A stretch of 64,000 bases of DNA from Eutreptiella sp. 'Long Island Sound 2002' (Eukaryota; Euglenozoa; Euglenophyceae; Eutreptiales; Eutreptiaceae), in NCBI GenBank assembly GCA_964036045.1, contig OZ038383.1:111821241-111885240 (forward strand), read 5' to 3'. The notes under the pieces were generated by a model. The model saw only the letters and a program-made list of their open reading frames with translations. It was not told the origin of the DNA and ran no database searches. Both the position numbers and the translations under genes were made by a program. Below are positions 25,901 to 40,900 of this stretch, in pieces (the first letter of the stretch is position 1; each line of letters begins with the position of its first letter).

Positions 25901-28900
25901 CTCAATGCCCCAACGCCCTCAATGCCCCAACGCCCTCAATGCCCCAACGCCCTCAATGCCCCAACGCCCTCAATGCCCCAACGCCCTCAATGCCCCAAGG
26001 CCCTCAATGCCCCAACGCCCTCAATGCCCCAACGCCCTCAATGCCCCAACGCCCTCAATGCCACAACGCCCTCAATGCCCCAACGCCCTCAATGCCCCAA
26101 GGCCCTCAATGCCCCAACGCCCTCAATGCCCCAACGCCCTCAATGCCCCAAGGCCCTCAATGCCCCAACGCCCTCAATGCCCCAACGCCCTCAATGCCCC
26201 AACGCCCTCAATGCCCCAACGCCCTCAATGCCCCAACGCCCTCAATGCCACAACGCCCTCAACGCCCCAACGCCCTCAATGCCACAACGCCCTCAATGCC
26301 CCAACGCCCTCAATGCCCCAACGCCCTCAATGCCACAACGCCCTCAATGCCCCAACGCCCTCAATGCCCCAACGCCCTCAATGCCCCAACGCCCTCAATG
26401 CCCCAACGCCCTCAATGCCCCAACGCCCTCAATGCCCCAACGCCCCAACGCCCTCAACGCCCCAACGCCCTCAATGCCACAACGCCCTCAATGCCCCAAC
26501 GCCCTCAATGCCACAACGCCCTCAATGCCCGAAAGCCCTCAATGCCACAACGCCCCCAACGCCCCAAGGCCCTCAACGCCCCAACGCCCTCAATGCCCCA
26601 ACGCCCTCAATGCCACAACGCCCTCAATGCCCCAACGCCCTCAATGCCCCAACGCCCTCAATGCCCCAAGGCCCTCAATGCCCCAAGGCCCTCAATGCCC
26701 CAACGCCCTCAATGCCCCAACGCCCTCAATGCCCCAACGCCCTCAATGCCACAACGCCCACAATGCCCCAACGCCCTCAATGCCCCAACGCCCTCAATGC
26801 CCCAACGCCCTCAATGCCCCAACGCCCTCAATGCCCCAAGGCCCTCAATGCCCCAAGGCCCTCAATGCCCCAAGGCCCTCAATGCCACAACGCCCTCAAT
26901 GCCCCAACGCCCTCAATGCCCCAAGGCCCTCAATGCCCCAAGGCCCTCAATGCCCCAACGCCCTCAATGCCCCAACGCCCTCAATGCCCCAACGCCCTCA
27001 ATGCCCCAACGCCCTCAATGCCCCAACGCCCTCAATGCCCCAACGCCCTCAATGCCCCAAGGCCCTCAATGCCCCAAGGCCCTCAATGCCCCAACGCCCT
27101 CAATGCCCCAACGCCCTCAATGCCCCAACGCCCTCAATGCCCCAACGCCCTCAATGCCCCAACGCCCTCAATGCCCCAAGGCCCTCAATGCCCCAACGCC
27201 CTCAATGCCCCAACGCCCTCAATGCCCCAACGCCCTCAATGCCCCAACGCCCTCAATGCCCCAACGCCCTCAATGCCCCAACGCCCTCAATGCCACAACG
27301 CCCTCAACGCCCCAACGCCCTCAATGCCACAACGCCCTCAATGCCCCAACGCCCTCAATGCCCCAACGCCCTCAATGCCACAACGCCCTCAATGCCCCAA
27401 CGCCCTCAATGCCACAACGCCCTCAATGCCCCAACGCCCTCAATGCCCCAACGCCCTCAATGCCCCAACGCCCTCAATGCCCCAACGCCCTCAATGCCCC
27501 AACGCCCTCAACGCCCCAACGCCCTCAATGCCACAACGCCCTCAATGCCCCAACGCCCTCAACGCCCCAACGCCCTCAATGCCCCAACGCCCTCAATGCC
27601 CCAACGCCCCCAACGCCCCAAGGCCCTCAACGCCCCAACGCCCTCAATGCCCCAACGCCCTCAATGCCACAACGTCCTCAATGCCCCAACGCCCTCAATG
27701 CCCCAACGCCCTCAATGCCCCAACGCCCTCAATGCCCCAACGCCCTCAATGCCCCAACGCCCTCAATGCCCCAACGCCCTCAATGCCCCAACGCCCTCAA
27801 TGCCCCAACGCCCTCAATGCCCCAACGCCCTCAATGCCCCAACGCCCTCAATGCCCCAACGCCCTCAATGCCCCAACGCCCTCAATGCCACAACGCCCTC
27901 AATGCCCCAACGCCCTCAATGCCCCAACGCCCTCAATGCCCCAACGCCCTCAATGCCCCAACGCCCTCAATGCCCCAACGCCCTCAATGCCCCAACGCCC
28001 ACAATGCCCCAACGCCCTCAATGCCCCAACGCCCTCAATGCCCCAACGCCCTCAATGCCCCAACGCCCTCAATGCCACAACGCCCTCAACGCCCCAACGC
28101 CCTCAATGCCACAACGCCCTCAATGCCCCAACGCCCTCAATGCCCCAACGCCCTCAATGCCCCAACGCCCTCAATGCCCCAACGCCCTCAATGCCCCAAC
28201 GCCCTCAATGCCCCAACGCCCTCAATGCCCCAACGCCCTCAATGCCACAACGCCCTCAATGCCCCAACGCCCTCAATGCCCCAAGGCCCTCAATGCCCCA
28301 AGGCCCTCAATGCCCCAAGGCCCTCAATGCCCCAAGGCCCTCAATGCCCCAACGCCCTCAATGCCCCAACGCCCTCAATGCCCCAAGGCCCTCAATGCCC
28401 CAAGGCCCTCAATGCCCCAAGGCCCTCAATGCCCCAACGCCCTCAATGCCCCAACGCCCTCAATGCCCCAACGCCCTCAATGCCCCAACGCCCTCAATGC
28501 CCCAACGCCCTCAATGCCCCAACGCCCTCAGTGCCCCAACGCCCTCAATGCCACAACGCCCTCAATGCCACAACGCCCTCAATGCCCCAACGCCCTCAAT
28601 GCCCCAACGCCCTCAATGCCCCAACGCCCTCGATGCCCCAACGCCCTCAATGCCCCAACGCCCTCAATACCACAACGCCCTCAATGCCCCAACGCCCTCA
28701 ATGCCCCAACGCCCTCAATGCCCCAACGCCCTCAATGCCCCAACGCCCTCAATGCCCCAACGCCCTCAATGCCCCAACGCCCTCAATGCCCCAAGGCCCT
28801 CAACGCCCCAACGCCCTCAATGCCCCAACGCCCTCAATGCCCCAACGCCCCCAACGCCCCAACGCCCTCAATGCCCCAACGCCCTCAATGCCCCAACGCC

Positions 28901-31900
28901 CTCAATGCCACAACGCCCTCAATGCCCCAACGCCCTCAATGCCCCAACGCCCTCAATGCCCCAACGCCCTCAATGCCCCAACGCCCTCAATGCCCCAACG
29001 CCCTCAATGCCCCAACGCCCTCAATGCCCCAACGCCCTCAATGCCCCAAGGCCCTCAATGCCCCAACGCCCTCAATGCCCCAACGCCCTCAATGCCCCAA
29101 CGCCCTCAATGCCCCAACGCCCTCAATGCCCCAACGCCCTCAATGCCCCAACGCCCTCAATGCCCCAACGCCCACAATGCCCCAACGCCCTCAATGCCCC
29201 AACGCCCTCAATGCCCCAACGCCCTCAATGCCCCAAAGCGCTCAATGCCACAACGCCCTCAACGCCCCAACGCCCTCAATGCCACAACGCCCTCAATGCC
29301 CCAACGCCCTCAATGCCCCAACGCCCTCAATGCCCCAACGCCCTCAATGCCCCAACGCCCCCAACGCCCCAAGGCGCCTCAACGCCCCAACGCCCTCAAT
29401 GCCCCAACGCCCTCAATGCCACAACGCCCTCAATGCCCCAACGCCCTCAATGCCCCAACGCCCTCAATGCCACAGCGCCCTCAATGCCCCAACGCCCTCA
29501 ATGCCCCAACGCCCTCAATGCCCCAAGGCCCTCAATGCCCCAACGCCCTCAATGCCCCAAGGCCCTCAATGCCCCAAGGCCCTCAATGCCCCAAGGCCCT
29601 CAATGCCCCAAGGCCCTCAATGCCCCAACGCCCTCAATGCCCCAACGCCCTCAATGCCCCAACGCCCTCAATGCCACAACGCCCTCAATGCCCCAACGCC
29701 CTCAATGCCCCAACGCCCTCAATGCCCCAACGCCCTCGATGCCCCAACGCCCTCAATGCCCCAACGCCCTCAATGCCCCAACGCCCACAATGCCCCAACG
29801 CCCTCAATGCCCCAACGCCCTCAATGCCCCAACGCCCTCAATGCCCCAACGCCCTCAATGCCACAACGCCCTCAACGCCCGAACGCCCTCAATGCCACAA
29901 CGCCCTCAATGCCCCAACGCCCTCAATGCCCCAACGCCCTCAATGCCCCAACGCCCTCAATGCCCCAACGCCCTCAATGCCCCAACGCCCTCAATGCCCC
30001 AACGCCCTCAATGCCCCAACGCCCTCAATGCCCCAACGCCCTCAATGCCACAACGCCCTCAATGCCCCAACGCCCTCAATGCCCCAAGGCCCTCAATGCC
30101 CCAAGGCCCTCAATGCCCCAACGCCCTCAATGCCACAACGCCCTCAATGCCCCAACGCCCTCAATGCCCCAACGCCCTCAATGCCCCAAGGCCCTCAATG
30201 CCCCAAGGCCCTCAATGCCCCAACGCCCTCAATGCCCCAACGCCCTCAATGCCCCAACGCCCTCAATGCCCCAACGCCCTCAATGCCCCAACGCCCTCAA
30301 TGCCCCAAGGCCCTCAACGCCCCAACGCCCTCAATGCCCCAACGCCCTCAATGCCCCAACGCCCCCAACGCCCCAAGGCCCTCAACGCCCCAACGCCCTC
30401 AATGCCCCAACGCCCTCAATGCCACAACGCCCTCAATGCCCCAACGCCCTCAATGCCCCAACGCCCTCAATGCCACAACGCCCTCAATGCCCCAACGCCC
30501 TCAATGCCCCAACGCCCTCAATGCCCCAACGCCCTCAATGCCCCAACGCCCTCGATGCCCCAAGGCCCTCAATGCCCCAAGGCCCTCAACGCCCCAACGC
30601 CCTCAATGCCCCAACGCCCTCAATGCCCCAACGCCCCCAACGCCCCAAGGCCCTCAACGCCCCAACGCCCTCAATGCCCCAACGCCCTCAATGCCACAAC
30701 GCCCTCAATGCCCCAACGCCCTCAATGCCCCAACGCCCTCAATGCCACAACGCCCTCAATGCCCCAACGCCCTCAATGCCCCAACGCCCTCAATGCCCCA
30801 ACGCCCTCAATGCCCCAACGCCCTCGATGCCCCAAGGCCCTCAATGCCCCAAGGCCCTCAATGCCCCAACGCCCTCAATGCCCCAACGCCCTCAATGCCC
30901 CAACGCCCTCAACGCCCCAACGCCCTCAATGCCCCAACGCCCTCAATGCCACAACGCCCTCAATGCCGCAACGCCCTCAATGCCCCAACGCCCTCAATGC
31001 CCCAACGCCCTCAATGCCCCAACGCCCTCAATGCCCCAACGCCCACAATGCCCCAACGCCCTCAATGCCCCAACGCCCTCAATGCCCCAACGCCCTCAAT
31101 GCCCCAACGCCCTCAATGCCACAACGCCCTCAACGCCCCAACGCCCTCAATGCCACAACGCCCTCAATGCCCCAACGCCCTCAATGCCCCAACGCCCTCA
31201 ATGCCCCAACGCCCTCAATGCCCCAACGCCCTCAATGCCCCAACGCCCTCAACGCCCCAAGGCCCTCAACGCCCCAACGCCCTCAATGCCACAACGCCCT
31301 CAATGCCCCAACGCCCTCAATGCCCCAACGCCCTCAATGCCACAACGCCCTCAATGCCCCAACGCCCTCAATGCCCCAACGCCCTCAATGCCCCAACGCC
31401 CTCAATGCCCCAACGCCCTCAATGCCCCAAGGCCCTCAATGCCCCAAGGCCCTCAATGCCCCAACGCCCTCAATGCCCCAACGCCCTCAATGCCCCAACG
31501 CCCTCAATGCCACAACGCCCTCAATGCCCCAACGCCCTCAATGCCACAACGCCCTCAATGCCCCAACGCCCTCAATGCCCCAACGCCCTCAATGCCCCAA
31601 CGCCCTCAATGCCCCAATGCCCTCAATGCCCCAACGCCCTCAATGCCCCAACGCCCTCAATGCCCCAACGCCCTCAATGCCCCAACGCCCTCAATGCCCC
31701 AACGCCCTCAATGCCACAACGCCCTCAATGCCCCAACGCCCTCAATGCCCCAACGCCCTCAATGCCCCAAGGCCCTCAATGCCCCAACGCCCTCAATGCC
31801 CCAACGCCCTCAATGCCCCAACGCCCTCAATGCCCCAACGCCCTCAATGCCCCAACGCCCTCAATGCCCCAACGCCCTCAATGCCACAACGCCCTCAATG

Positions 31901-34900
31901 CCCCAACGCCCTCAATGCCCCAAGGCCCTCAATGCCCCAAGGCCCTCAATGCCCCAACGCCCTCAATGCCACAACGCCCTCAATGCCCCAACGCCCTCAA
32001 TGCCCCAACGCCCTCAATGCCCCAAGGCCCTCAATGCCCCAACGCCCTCAATGCCCCAACGGCCTCAATGCCCCAACGCCCTCAATGCCCCAACGCCCTC
32101 AATGCCCCAACGCCCTCAATGCCCCAACGCCCTCAATGCCCCAACGCCCTCAATGCCCCAACGCCCTCAGTGCCCCAAGGCCCTCAATGCCACAACGCCC
32201 TCAATGCCCCAACGCCCTCAATGCCCCAACGCCCTCAATGCCCCAACGCCCTCGATGCCCCAATGCCCTCAATGCCCCAACGCCCTCAATGCCACAACGC
32301 CCTCAATGCCCCAACGCCCTCAATGCCCCAACGCCCTCAATGCCCCAACGCCCTCAATGCCCCAACGCCCTCAATGCCCCAACGCCCTCAATGCCCCAAC
32401 GCCCTCAATGCCCCAAGGCCCTCAACGCCCCAAGGCCCTCAATGCCCCAACGCCCTCAATGCCCCAACGCCCCCAACGCCCCAAGGCCCTCAATGCCCCA
32501 ACGCCCTCAATGCCACAACGCCCTCAATGCCCCAACGCCCTCAATGCCCCAACGCCCTCAATGCCCCAACGCCCTCAATGCCACAACGCCCTCAATGCCC
32601 CAACGCCCTCAATGCCCCAACGCCCTCAATGCCCCAACGCCCTCAATGCCCCAACGCCCTCAATGCCCCAAGGCCCTCAATGCCCCAAGGCCCTCAATGC
32701 CCCAAGGCCCTCAATGCCCCAAGGCCCTCAATGCCCCAACGCCCTCAATGCCCCAACGCCCTCAATGCCCCAACGCCCTCAATGCCACAACGCCCTCAAT
32801 GCCCCAACGCCCTCAATGCCCCAACGCCCTCAATGCCCCAACGCCCTCAATGCCCCAACGCCCTCAATGCCCCAACGCCCTCAATGCCCCAACGCCCACA
32901 ATGCCCCAACGCCCTCAATGCCCCAACGCCCTCAATGCCCCAACGCCCTCAATGCCCCAACGCCCTCAATGCCACAACGCCCTCAACGCCCCAACGCCCT
33001 CAATGCCACAACGCCCTCAATGCCCCAACGCCCTCAATGCCCCAACGCCCTCAATGCCCCAACGCCCTCAATGCCCCAACGCCCTCAATGCCCCAACGCC
33101 CTCAATGCCCCAACGCCCTCAATGCCCCAACGCCCTCAATGCCACAACGCCCTCAATGCCCCAACGCCCTCAATGCCCCAAGGCCCTCAATGCCCCAAGG
33201 CCCTCAATGCCCCAAGGCCCTCAATGCCACAACGCCCTCAATGCCCCAACGCCCTCAATGCCCCAACGCCCTCAATGCCCCAAGGCCCTCAATGCCCCAA
33301 GGCCCTCAATGCCCCAACGCCCTCAATGCCCCAACGCCCTCAATGCCCCAACGCCCTCAATGCCACAACGCCCTCAATGCCCCAACGCCCTCAATGCCCC
33401 AACGCCCTCAATGCCACAACGCCCTCAACGCCCCAACGCCCTCAATGCCCCAACGCCCTCAATGCCCCAACGCCCTCAATGCCCCAACGCCCTCAATGCC
33501 CCAACGCCCTCAATGCCCCAACGCCCTCAATGCCCCAACGCCCTCAACGCCCCAACGCCCTCAATGCCACAACGCCCTCAATGCCCCAACGCCCTCAATG
33601 CCCCAACGCCCTCAACGCCCCAACGCCCTCAATGCCCCAACGCCCTCAATGCCCCAACGCCCTCAATGCCCCAACGCCCTCAATGCCACAACGCCCTCAA
33701 TGCCCCAACGCCCTCAATGCCACAACGCCCTCAATGCCCCAACGCCCTCAATGCCCCAATGCCCTCAATGCCCCAACGCCCTCAATGCCCCAACGCCCTC
33801 AATGCCCCAACGCCCTCAATGCCCCAACGCCCTCAATGCCCCAACGCCCTCAATGCCACAACGCCCTCAATGCCCCAACGCCCTCAATGCCCCAACGCCC
33901 TCAATGCCCCAACGCCCTCAATGCCCCAACGCCCTCAATGCCCCAACGCCCTCAATGCCCCAACGCCCTCAATGCCCCAACGCCCTCAATGCCCCAACGC
34001 CCTCAATGCCACAACGCCCTCAACGCCCCAACGCCCTCAATGCCCCAACGCCCCAACGCCCTCAATGCCCCAACGCCCTCGATGCCCCAACGCCCTCAAT
34101 GCCACAACGCCCTCAATGCCCCAACGCCCTCAATGCCCCAAGGCCCTCAATGCCACAACGCCCTCAATGCCCCAAGGCCCTCAATGCCCCAACGCCCTCA
34201 ATGCCCCAACGCCCTCAATGCCACAACGCCCTCAATGCCCCAACGCCCTCAATGCCCCAACGCCCTCAATGCCACAACGCCCTCAACGCCCCAACGCCCT
34301 CAATGCCACAACGCCCTCAATGCCCCAACGCCCTCAATGCCCCAACGCCCTCAATGCCACAACGCCCTCAAGGCCCAAACGCCCTCAATGCCCCAACGCC
34401 CTCAATGCCCCAACGCCCTCAATGCCCCAAGGCCCTCAATGCCCCAACGCCCTCAATGCCCCAAGGCCCTCAATGCCACAACGCCCTGAATGCCCCAACG
34501 CCCTCAATGCCCCAACGCCCTCAATGCCCCAACGCCCTCAATGCCACAACGCCCTCAATGCCCCAACGCCCTCAATGCCCCAACGCCCTCAATGCCACAA
34601 CGCCCTCAACGCCCCAACGCCCTCCATGCCACAACGCCCTCAATGCCCCAACGCCCTCAATGCCCCAACGCCCTCAATGCCACAACGCCCTCAATGCCCC
34701 AACGCCCTCAATGCCACAACGCCCTCAATGCCCCAACGCCCTCAATGCCACAACGCCCTCAATGCCCCAACGCCCTCAATGCCCCAACGCCCTCAACGCC
34801 CCAACGCCCTCAATGCCCCAACACCCTCAATGCCACAACGCCCTCAATGCCCCAACGCCCTCAACGCCCCAACGCCCTCAATGCCCCAACGCCCTCAATG

Positions 34901-37900
34901 CCCCAACGCCCTCAATGCCCCAACGCCCTCAATGCCCCAACGCCCTCAATGCCCCAACGCCCTCAATGCCCCAACGCCCTCAATGCCCCAACGCCCTCAA
35001 TGCCCCAACGCCCTCAATGCCCCAACGCCCTCAATGCCCCAACGCCCTCAATGCCCCAACGCCCTCAATGCCCCAACGCCCTCAACGCCGCAACGCCCTC
35101 AATGCCCCAACGCCCTCAATGCCCCAACGCCCTCAATGCCCCAAGGCCCTCAATGCCCCAAGGCCCTCAATGCCCCAACGCCCTCAATGCCCCAACGCCC
35201 TCAATGCCCCAAGGCCCTCAACGCCCCAACGCCCTCAACGCCCCAACGCCCTCAATGCCCCAACGCCCTCAATGCCCCAACGCCCTCAATGCCCCAACGC
35301 CCTCAATGCCCCTACGCCCTCAACGCCCCAACGCCCTCAATGCCCCAACGCCCTCAATGCCCCAACGCCCTCAATGCCCCAACGCCCTCAATGCCCCAAC
35401 GCCCTCAATGCCCCAACGCCCTCAATGCCCCAACGCCCTCAATGCCCCAACGCCCTCAACGCCCCAACGCCCTCAATGCCCCAACGCCCTCAATGCCCCA
35501 ACGCCCTCAATGCCCCAACGCCCTCAATGCCCCAACGCCCTCAATGCCCCAACGCCCTCAATGCCACAACGCCCTCAACGCCCCAACACCCTCAATGCCC
35601 CAACGCCCTCAATGCCCCAACGCCCTCAATGCCCCAACGCCCTCAATGCCCCAACGCCCTCAATGCCCCAACGCCCTCAATGCCCCAACGCCCTCAATGC
35701 CCCAACGCCCTCAATGCCCCAACGCCCTCAATGCCCCAACGCCCTCAATGCCCCAACGCCCTCAATGCCCCAACGCCCTCAATGCCCCAACGCCCTCAAT
35801 GCCCCAACGCCCTCAATGCCCCAAGGCCCTCAATGCCCCAACGCCCTCAATGCCCCAACGCCCTCAATGCCCCAACGCCCTCAATGCCCCAACGCCCTCA
35901 ATGCCCCAACGCCCTCAATGCCCCAACGCCCTCAATGCCCCAACGCCCTCAACGCCCCAACGCCCTCAATGCCCCAACGCCCTCAATGCCCCAACGCCCT
36001 CAATGCCCCAACGCCCTCAATGCCCCAAAGCCCTCAACGCCACAACGCCCTCAACGCCCCAACGCCCTCAATGCCCCAACGCCCTCAATGCCCCAACGCC
36101 CTCAATGCCCCAACGCCCTCAATGCCCCAACGCCCTCAATGCCCCAACGCCCTCAATGCCCCAACGCCCTCAACGCCCCAACGCCCTCAATGCCCCAACG
36201 CCCTCAACGCCCCAACGCCCTCAATGCCACAACGCCCTCAATGCCCCAACGCCCTCAATGCCCCAACGCCCTCAATGCCCCAACGCCCTCAATGCCCCAA
36301 CGCCCTCAATGCCCCAATGCCCTCAATGCCCAAACGCCCTCAATGCCCCAAGGCCCTCAATGCCCCAAGGCCCTCAATGCCCCAACGCCCTCAACGCCCC
36401 AACGCCCTCAACGCCCCAAAGCCCTCAACGCCCCAAGGCCCTCAATGCCCCAACGCCCTCAATGCCCCAAGGCCCTCAATGCCCCAACGCCCTCAATGCC
36501 CCAACGCCCTCAATGCCCCAACGCCCTCAATGCCCCAACGCCCTCAATGCCCCAACGCCCTCAATGCCCCAACGCCCTCAACGCCCCAACGCCCTCAATG
36601 CCCCAACGCCCTCAACGCCCCAACGCCCTCAATGCCACAACGCCCTCAACGCCCCAACGCCCTCAATGCCCCAACGCCCTCAATGCCCCAACGCCCTCAA
36701 TGCCCCAACGCCCTCAATGCCCCAATGCCCTCAATGCCCAAACGCCCTCAATGCCCCAAGGCCCTCAATGCCCCAAGGCCCTCAATGCCCCAACGCCCTC
36801 AATGCCCCAACGCCCTCAACGCCCCAAGGCCCTCAATGCCCCAACGCCCTCAATGCCCCAACGCCCTCAGTGCCACAACGCCCTCAATGCCCCAACGCCC
36901 TCAATGCCCCAACGCCCTCAATGCCACAACGCCCTCAACGCCCCAACGCCCTCAATGCCACAACGCCCTCAATGCCCCAACGCCCTCAATGCCCCAACGC
37001 CCTCAATGCCACAACGCCCTCAAGGCCCAAACGCCCTCAATGCCCCAACGCCCTCAATGCCCCAACGCCCTCAATGCCCCAAGGCCCTCAATGCCCCAAC
37101 GCCCTCAATGCCCCAAGGCCCTCAATGCCACAACGCCCTGAATGCCCCAACGCCCTCAATGCCCCAACGCCCTCAATGCCCCAACGCCCTCAATGCCACA
37201 ACGCCCTCAATGCCCCAACGCCCTCAATGCCCCAACGCCCTCAATGCCCCAACGCCCTCAACGCCCCAACGCCCTCCATGCCACAACGCCCTCAATGCCC
37301 CAACGCCCTCAATGCCCCAACGCCCTCAATGCCACAACGCCCTCAATGCCCCAACGCCCTCAATGCCACAACGCCCTCAATGCCCCAACGCCCTCAATGC
37401 CACAACGCCCTCAATGCCCCAACGCCCTCAATGCCCCAACGCCCTCAACGCCCCAACGCCCTCAATGCCCCAACACCCTCAATGCCACAACGCCCTCAAT
37501 GCCCCAACGCCCTCAACGCCCCAACGCCCTCAATGCCCCAACGCCCTCAATGCCCCAACGCCCTCAATGCCCCAACGCCCTCAATGCCCCAACGCCCTCA
37601 ATGCCCCAACGCCCTCAATGCCCCAACGCCCTCAATGCCCCAACGCCCTCAATGCCCCAACGCCCTCAATGCCCCAACGCCCTCAATGCCCCAACGCCCT
37701 CAATGCCCCAACGCCCTCAATGCCCCAACGCCCTCAATGCCCCAACGCCCTCAACGCCCCAACGCCCTCAATGCCCCAACGCCCTCAATGCCCCAACGCC
37801 CTCAATGCCCCAAGGCCCTCAATGCCCCAAGGCCCTCAATGCCCCAACGCCCTCAATGCCCCAACGCCCTCAATGCCCCAAAGCCCTCAACGCCCCAACG

Positions 37901-40900
37901 CCCTCAACGCCCCAACGCCCTCAATGCCCCAACGCCCTCAATGCCCCAACGCCCTCAATGCCCCAACGCCCTCAATGCCCCTACGCCCTCAACGCCCCAA
38001 CGCCCTCAATGCCCCAACGCCCTCAATGCCACAACGCCCTCAATGCCCCAACGCCCTCAATGCCCCAACGCCCTCAACGCCCCAACGCCCTCAATGCCCC
38101 AACACCCTCAATGCCACAACGCCCTCAATGCCCCAACGCCCTCAATGCCACAACGCCCTCAATGCCCCAACGCCCTCAATGCCACAACGCCCTCAATGCC
38201 CCAACGCCCTCAATGCCCCAACGCCCTCAACGCCCCAACGCCCTCAATGCCCCAACACCCTCAATGCCACAACGCCCTCAATGCCCCAACGCCCTCAACG
38301 CCCCAACGCCCTCAATGCCCCAACGCCCTCAATGCCCCAACGCCCTCAATGCCCCAACGCCCTCAATGCCCCAACGCCCTCAATGCCCCAACGCCCTCAA
38401 TGCCCCAACGCCCTCAATGCCCCAACGCCCTCAATGCCCCAACGCCCTCAATGCCCCAACGCCCTCAATGCCCCAACGCCCTCAATGCCCCAACGCCCTC
38501 AATGCCCCAACGCCCTCAATGCCCCAACGCCCTCAACGCCCCAACGCCCTCAATGCCCCAACGCCCTCAATGCCCCAACGCCCTCAATGCCCCAAGGCCC
38601 TCAATGCCCCAAGGCCCTCAATGCCCCAACGCCCTCAATGCCCCAACGCCCTCAATGCCCCAAAGCCCTCAACGCCCCAACGCCCTCAACGCCCCAACGC
38701 CCTCAATGCCCCAACGCCCTCAATGCCCCAACGCCCTCAATGCCCCAACGCCCTCAATGCCCCTACGCCCTCAACGCCCCAACGCCCTCAATGCCCCAAC
38801 GCCCTCAATGCCCCAACGCCCTCAATGCCCCAACGCCCTCAATGCCCCAACGCCCTCAATGCCCCAACGCCCTCAATGCCCCAACGCCCTCAATGCCCCA
38901 ACGCCCTCAACGCCCCAACGCCCTCAATGCCCCAACGCCCTCAATGCCCCAACGCCCTCAATGCCCCAACGCCCTCAATGCCCCAACGCCCTCAATGCCC
39001 CAACGCCCTCAATGCCACAACGCCCTCAACGCCCCAACACCCTCAATGCCCCAACGCCCTCAATGCCCCAACGCCCTCAATGCCCCAACGCCCTCAATGC
39101 CCCAACGCCCTCAATGCCCCAACGCCCTCAATGCCACAACGCCCTCAATGCCCCAACGCCCTCAATGCCCCAACGCCCTCAATGCCCCAACGCCCTCAAT
39201 GCCCCAACGCCCTCAATGCCCCAACGCCCTCAATGCCCCAACGCCCTCAATGCCCCAAGGCCCTCAATGCCCCAAGGCCCTCAATGCCCCAACGCCCTCA
39301 ATGCCCCAACGCCCTCAATGCCCCAACGCCCTCAATGCCCCAACGCCCTCAATGCCCCAACGCCCTCAATGCCACAACGCCCTCAATGCCCCAACGCCCT
39401 CAATGCCCCAACGCCCTCAACGCCCCAACGCCCTCAATGCCCCAACGCCCTCAATGCCCCAACGCCCTCAATGCCCCAACGCCCTCAATGCCCCAACGCC
39501 CTCAACGCCACAACGCCCTCAACGCCCCAACGCCCTCAATGCCCCAACGCCCTCAATGCCCCAACGCCCTCAATGCCCCAACGCCCTCAATGCCCCAACG
39601 CCCTCAATGCCCCAACGCCCTCAATGCCCCAACGCCCTCAACGCCCCAACGCCCTCAATGCCCCAACGCCCTCAACGCCCCAACGCCCTCAATGCCACAA
39701 CGCCCTCAATGCCCCAACGCCCTCAATGCCCCAACGCCCTCAATGCCCCAACGCCCTCAATGCCCCAACGCCCTCAATGCCCCAACGCCCTCAATGCCCC
39801 AATGCCCTCAATGCCCAAACGCCCTCAATGCCCCAAGGCCCTCAATGCCCCAAGGCCCTCAATGCCCCAACGCCCTCAATGCCCCAACGCCCTCAACGCC
39901 CCAAGGCCCTCAACGCCCCAAGGCCCTCAATGCCCCAAGGCCCTCAATGCCCCAAGGCCCTCAATGCCCCAACGCCCTCAATGCCCCAACGCCCTCAATG
40001 CCCCAACGCCCTCAATGCCCCAACGCCCTCAATGCCCCAACGCCCTCAATGCCCCAACGCCCTCAATGCCCCAACGCCCTCAATGCCCCAACGCCCTCAA
40101 CGCCCCAACGCCCTCAATGCCCCAACGCCCTCAACGCCCCAACGCCCTGAATGCCCCAACGCCCTCAATGCCCCAACGCCCTCAATGCCCCAACGCCCTC
40201 AATGCCCCAAGGCCCTCAATGCCCCAAGGCCCTCAATGCCCCAACGCCCTCAATGCCCCAACGCCCTCAATTCCCCAAGGCCCTCAATGCCCCAAAGCCC
40301 TCAACGCCCCAACGCCCTCAATGCCCCAACGCCCTCAATGCCCCAACGCCCTCAATGCCCCAACGCCCTCAATGCCCCTACGCCCTCAACGCCCCAACGC
40401 CCTCAATGCCCCAACGCCCTCAATGCCCCAACGCCCTCAATGCCCCAACGCCCTCAATGCCCCAACGCCCTCGATGCCCCAACGCCCTCAATGCCCCAAC
40501 GCCCTCAATGCCCCAACGCCCTCAATGCCCCAACGCCCTCAATGCCCCAACGCCCTCAATGCCCCAACGCCCTCAATGCCCCAACGCCCTCAATGCCCCA
40601 ACGCCCTCAATGCCCCAACGCCCTCAATGCCCCAACGCCCTCAATGCCCCAACGCCCTCAATGCCCCAACGCCCTCAATGCCCCAACGCCCTCAATGCCC
40701 CAACGCCCTCAACGCCCCAACGCCCTCAATGCCCCAACGCCCTCAATGCCCCAACGCCCTCAATGCCCCAACGCCCTCAATGCCCCAACGCCCTCAACGC
40801 CCCAACGCCCTCAACGCCCCACCGCCCTCAATGCCCCAACGCCCTCAATGCCCCAACGCCCTCAATGCCCCAACGCCCTCAATGCCCCAACGCCCTCAAT

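Noticed and set aside
40148-40153. Third copy of the 156-unit duplication at the TGA near 40148
   Set aside because: The distance is a whole number of units (177), but the variant order before and after differs from the other two sites, so the CTGAATG change is probably independent.
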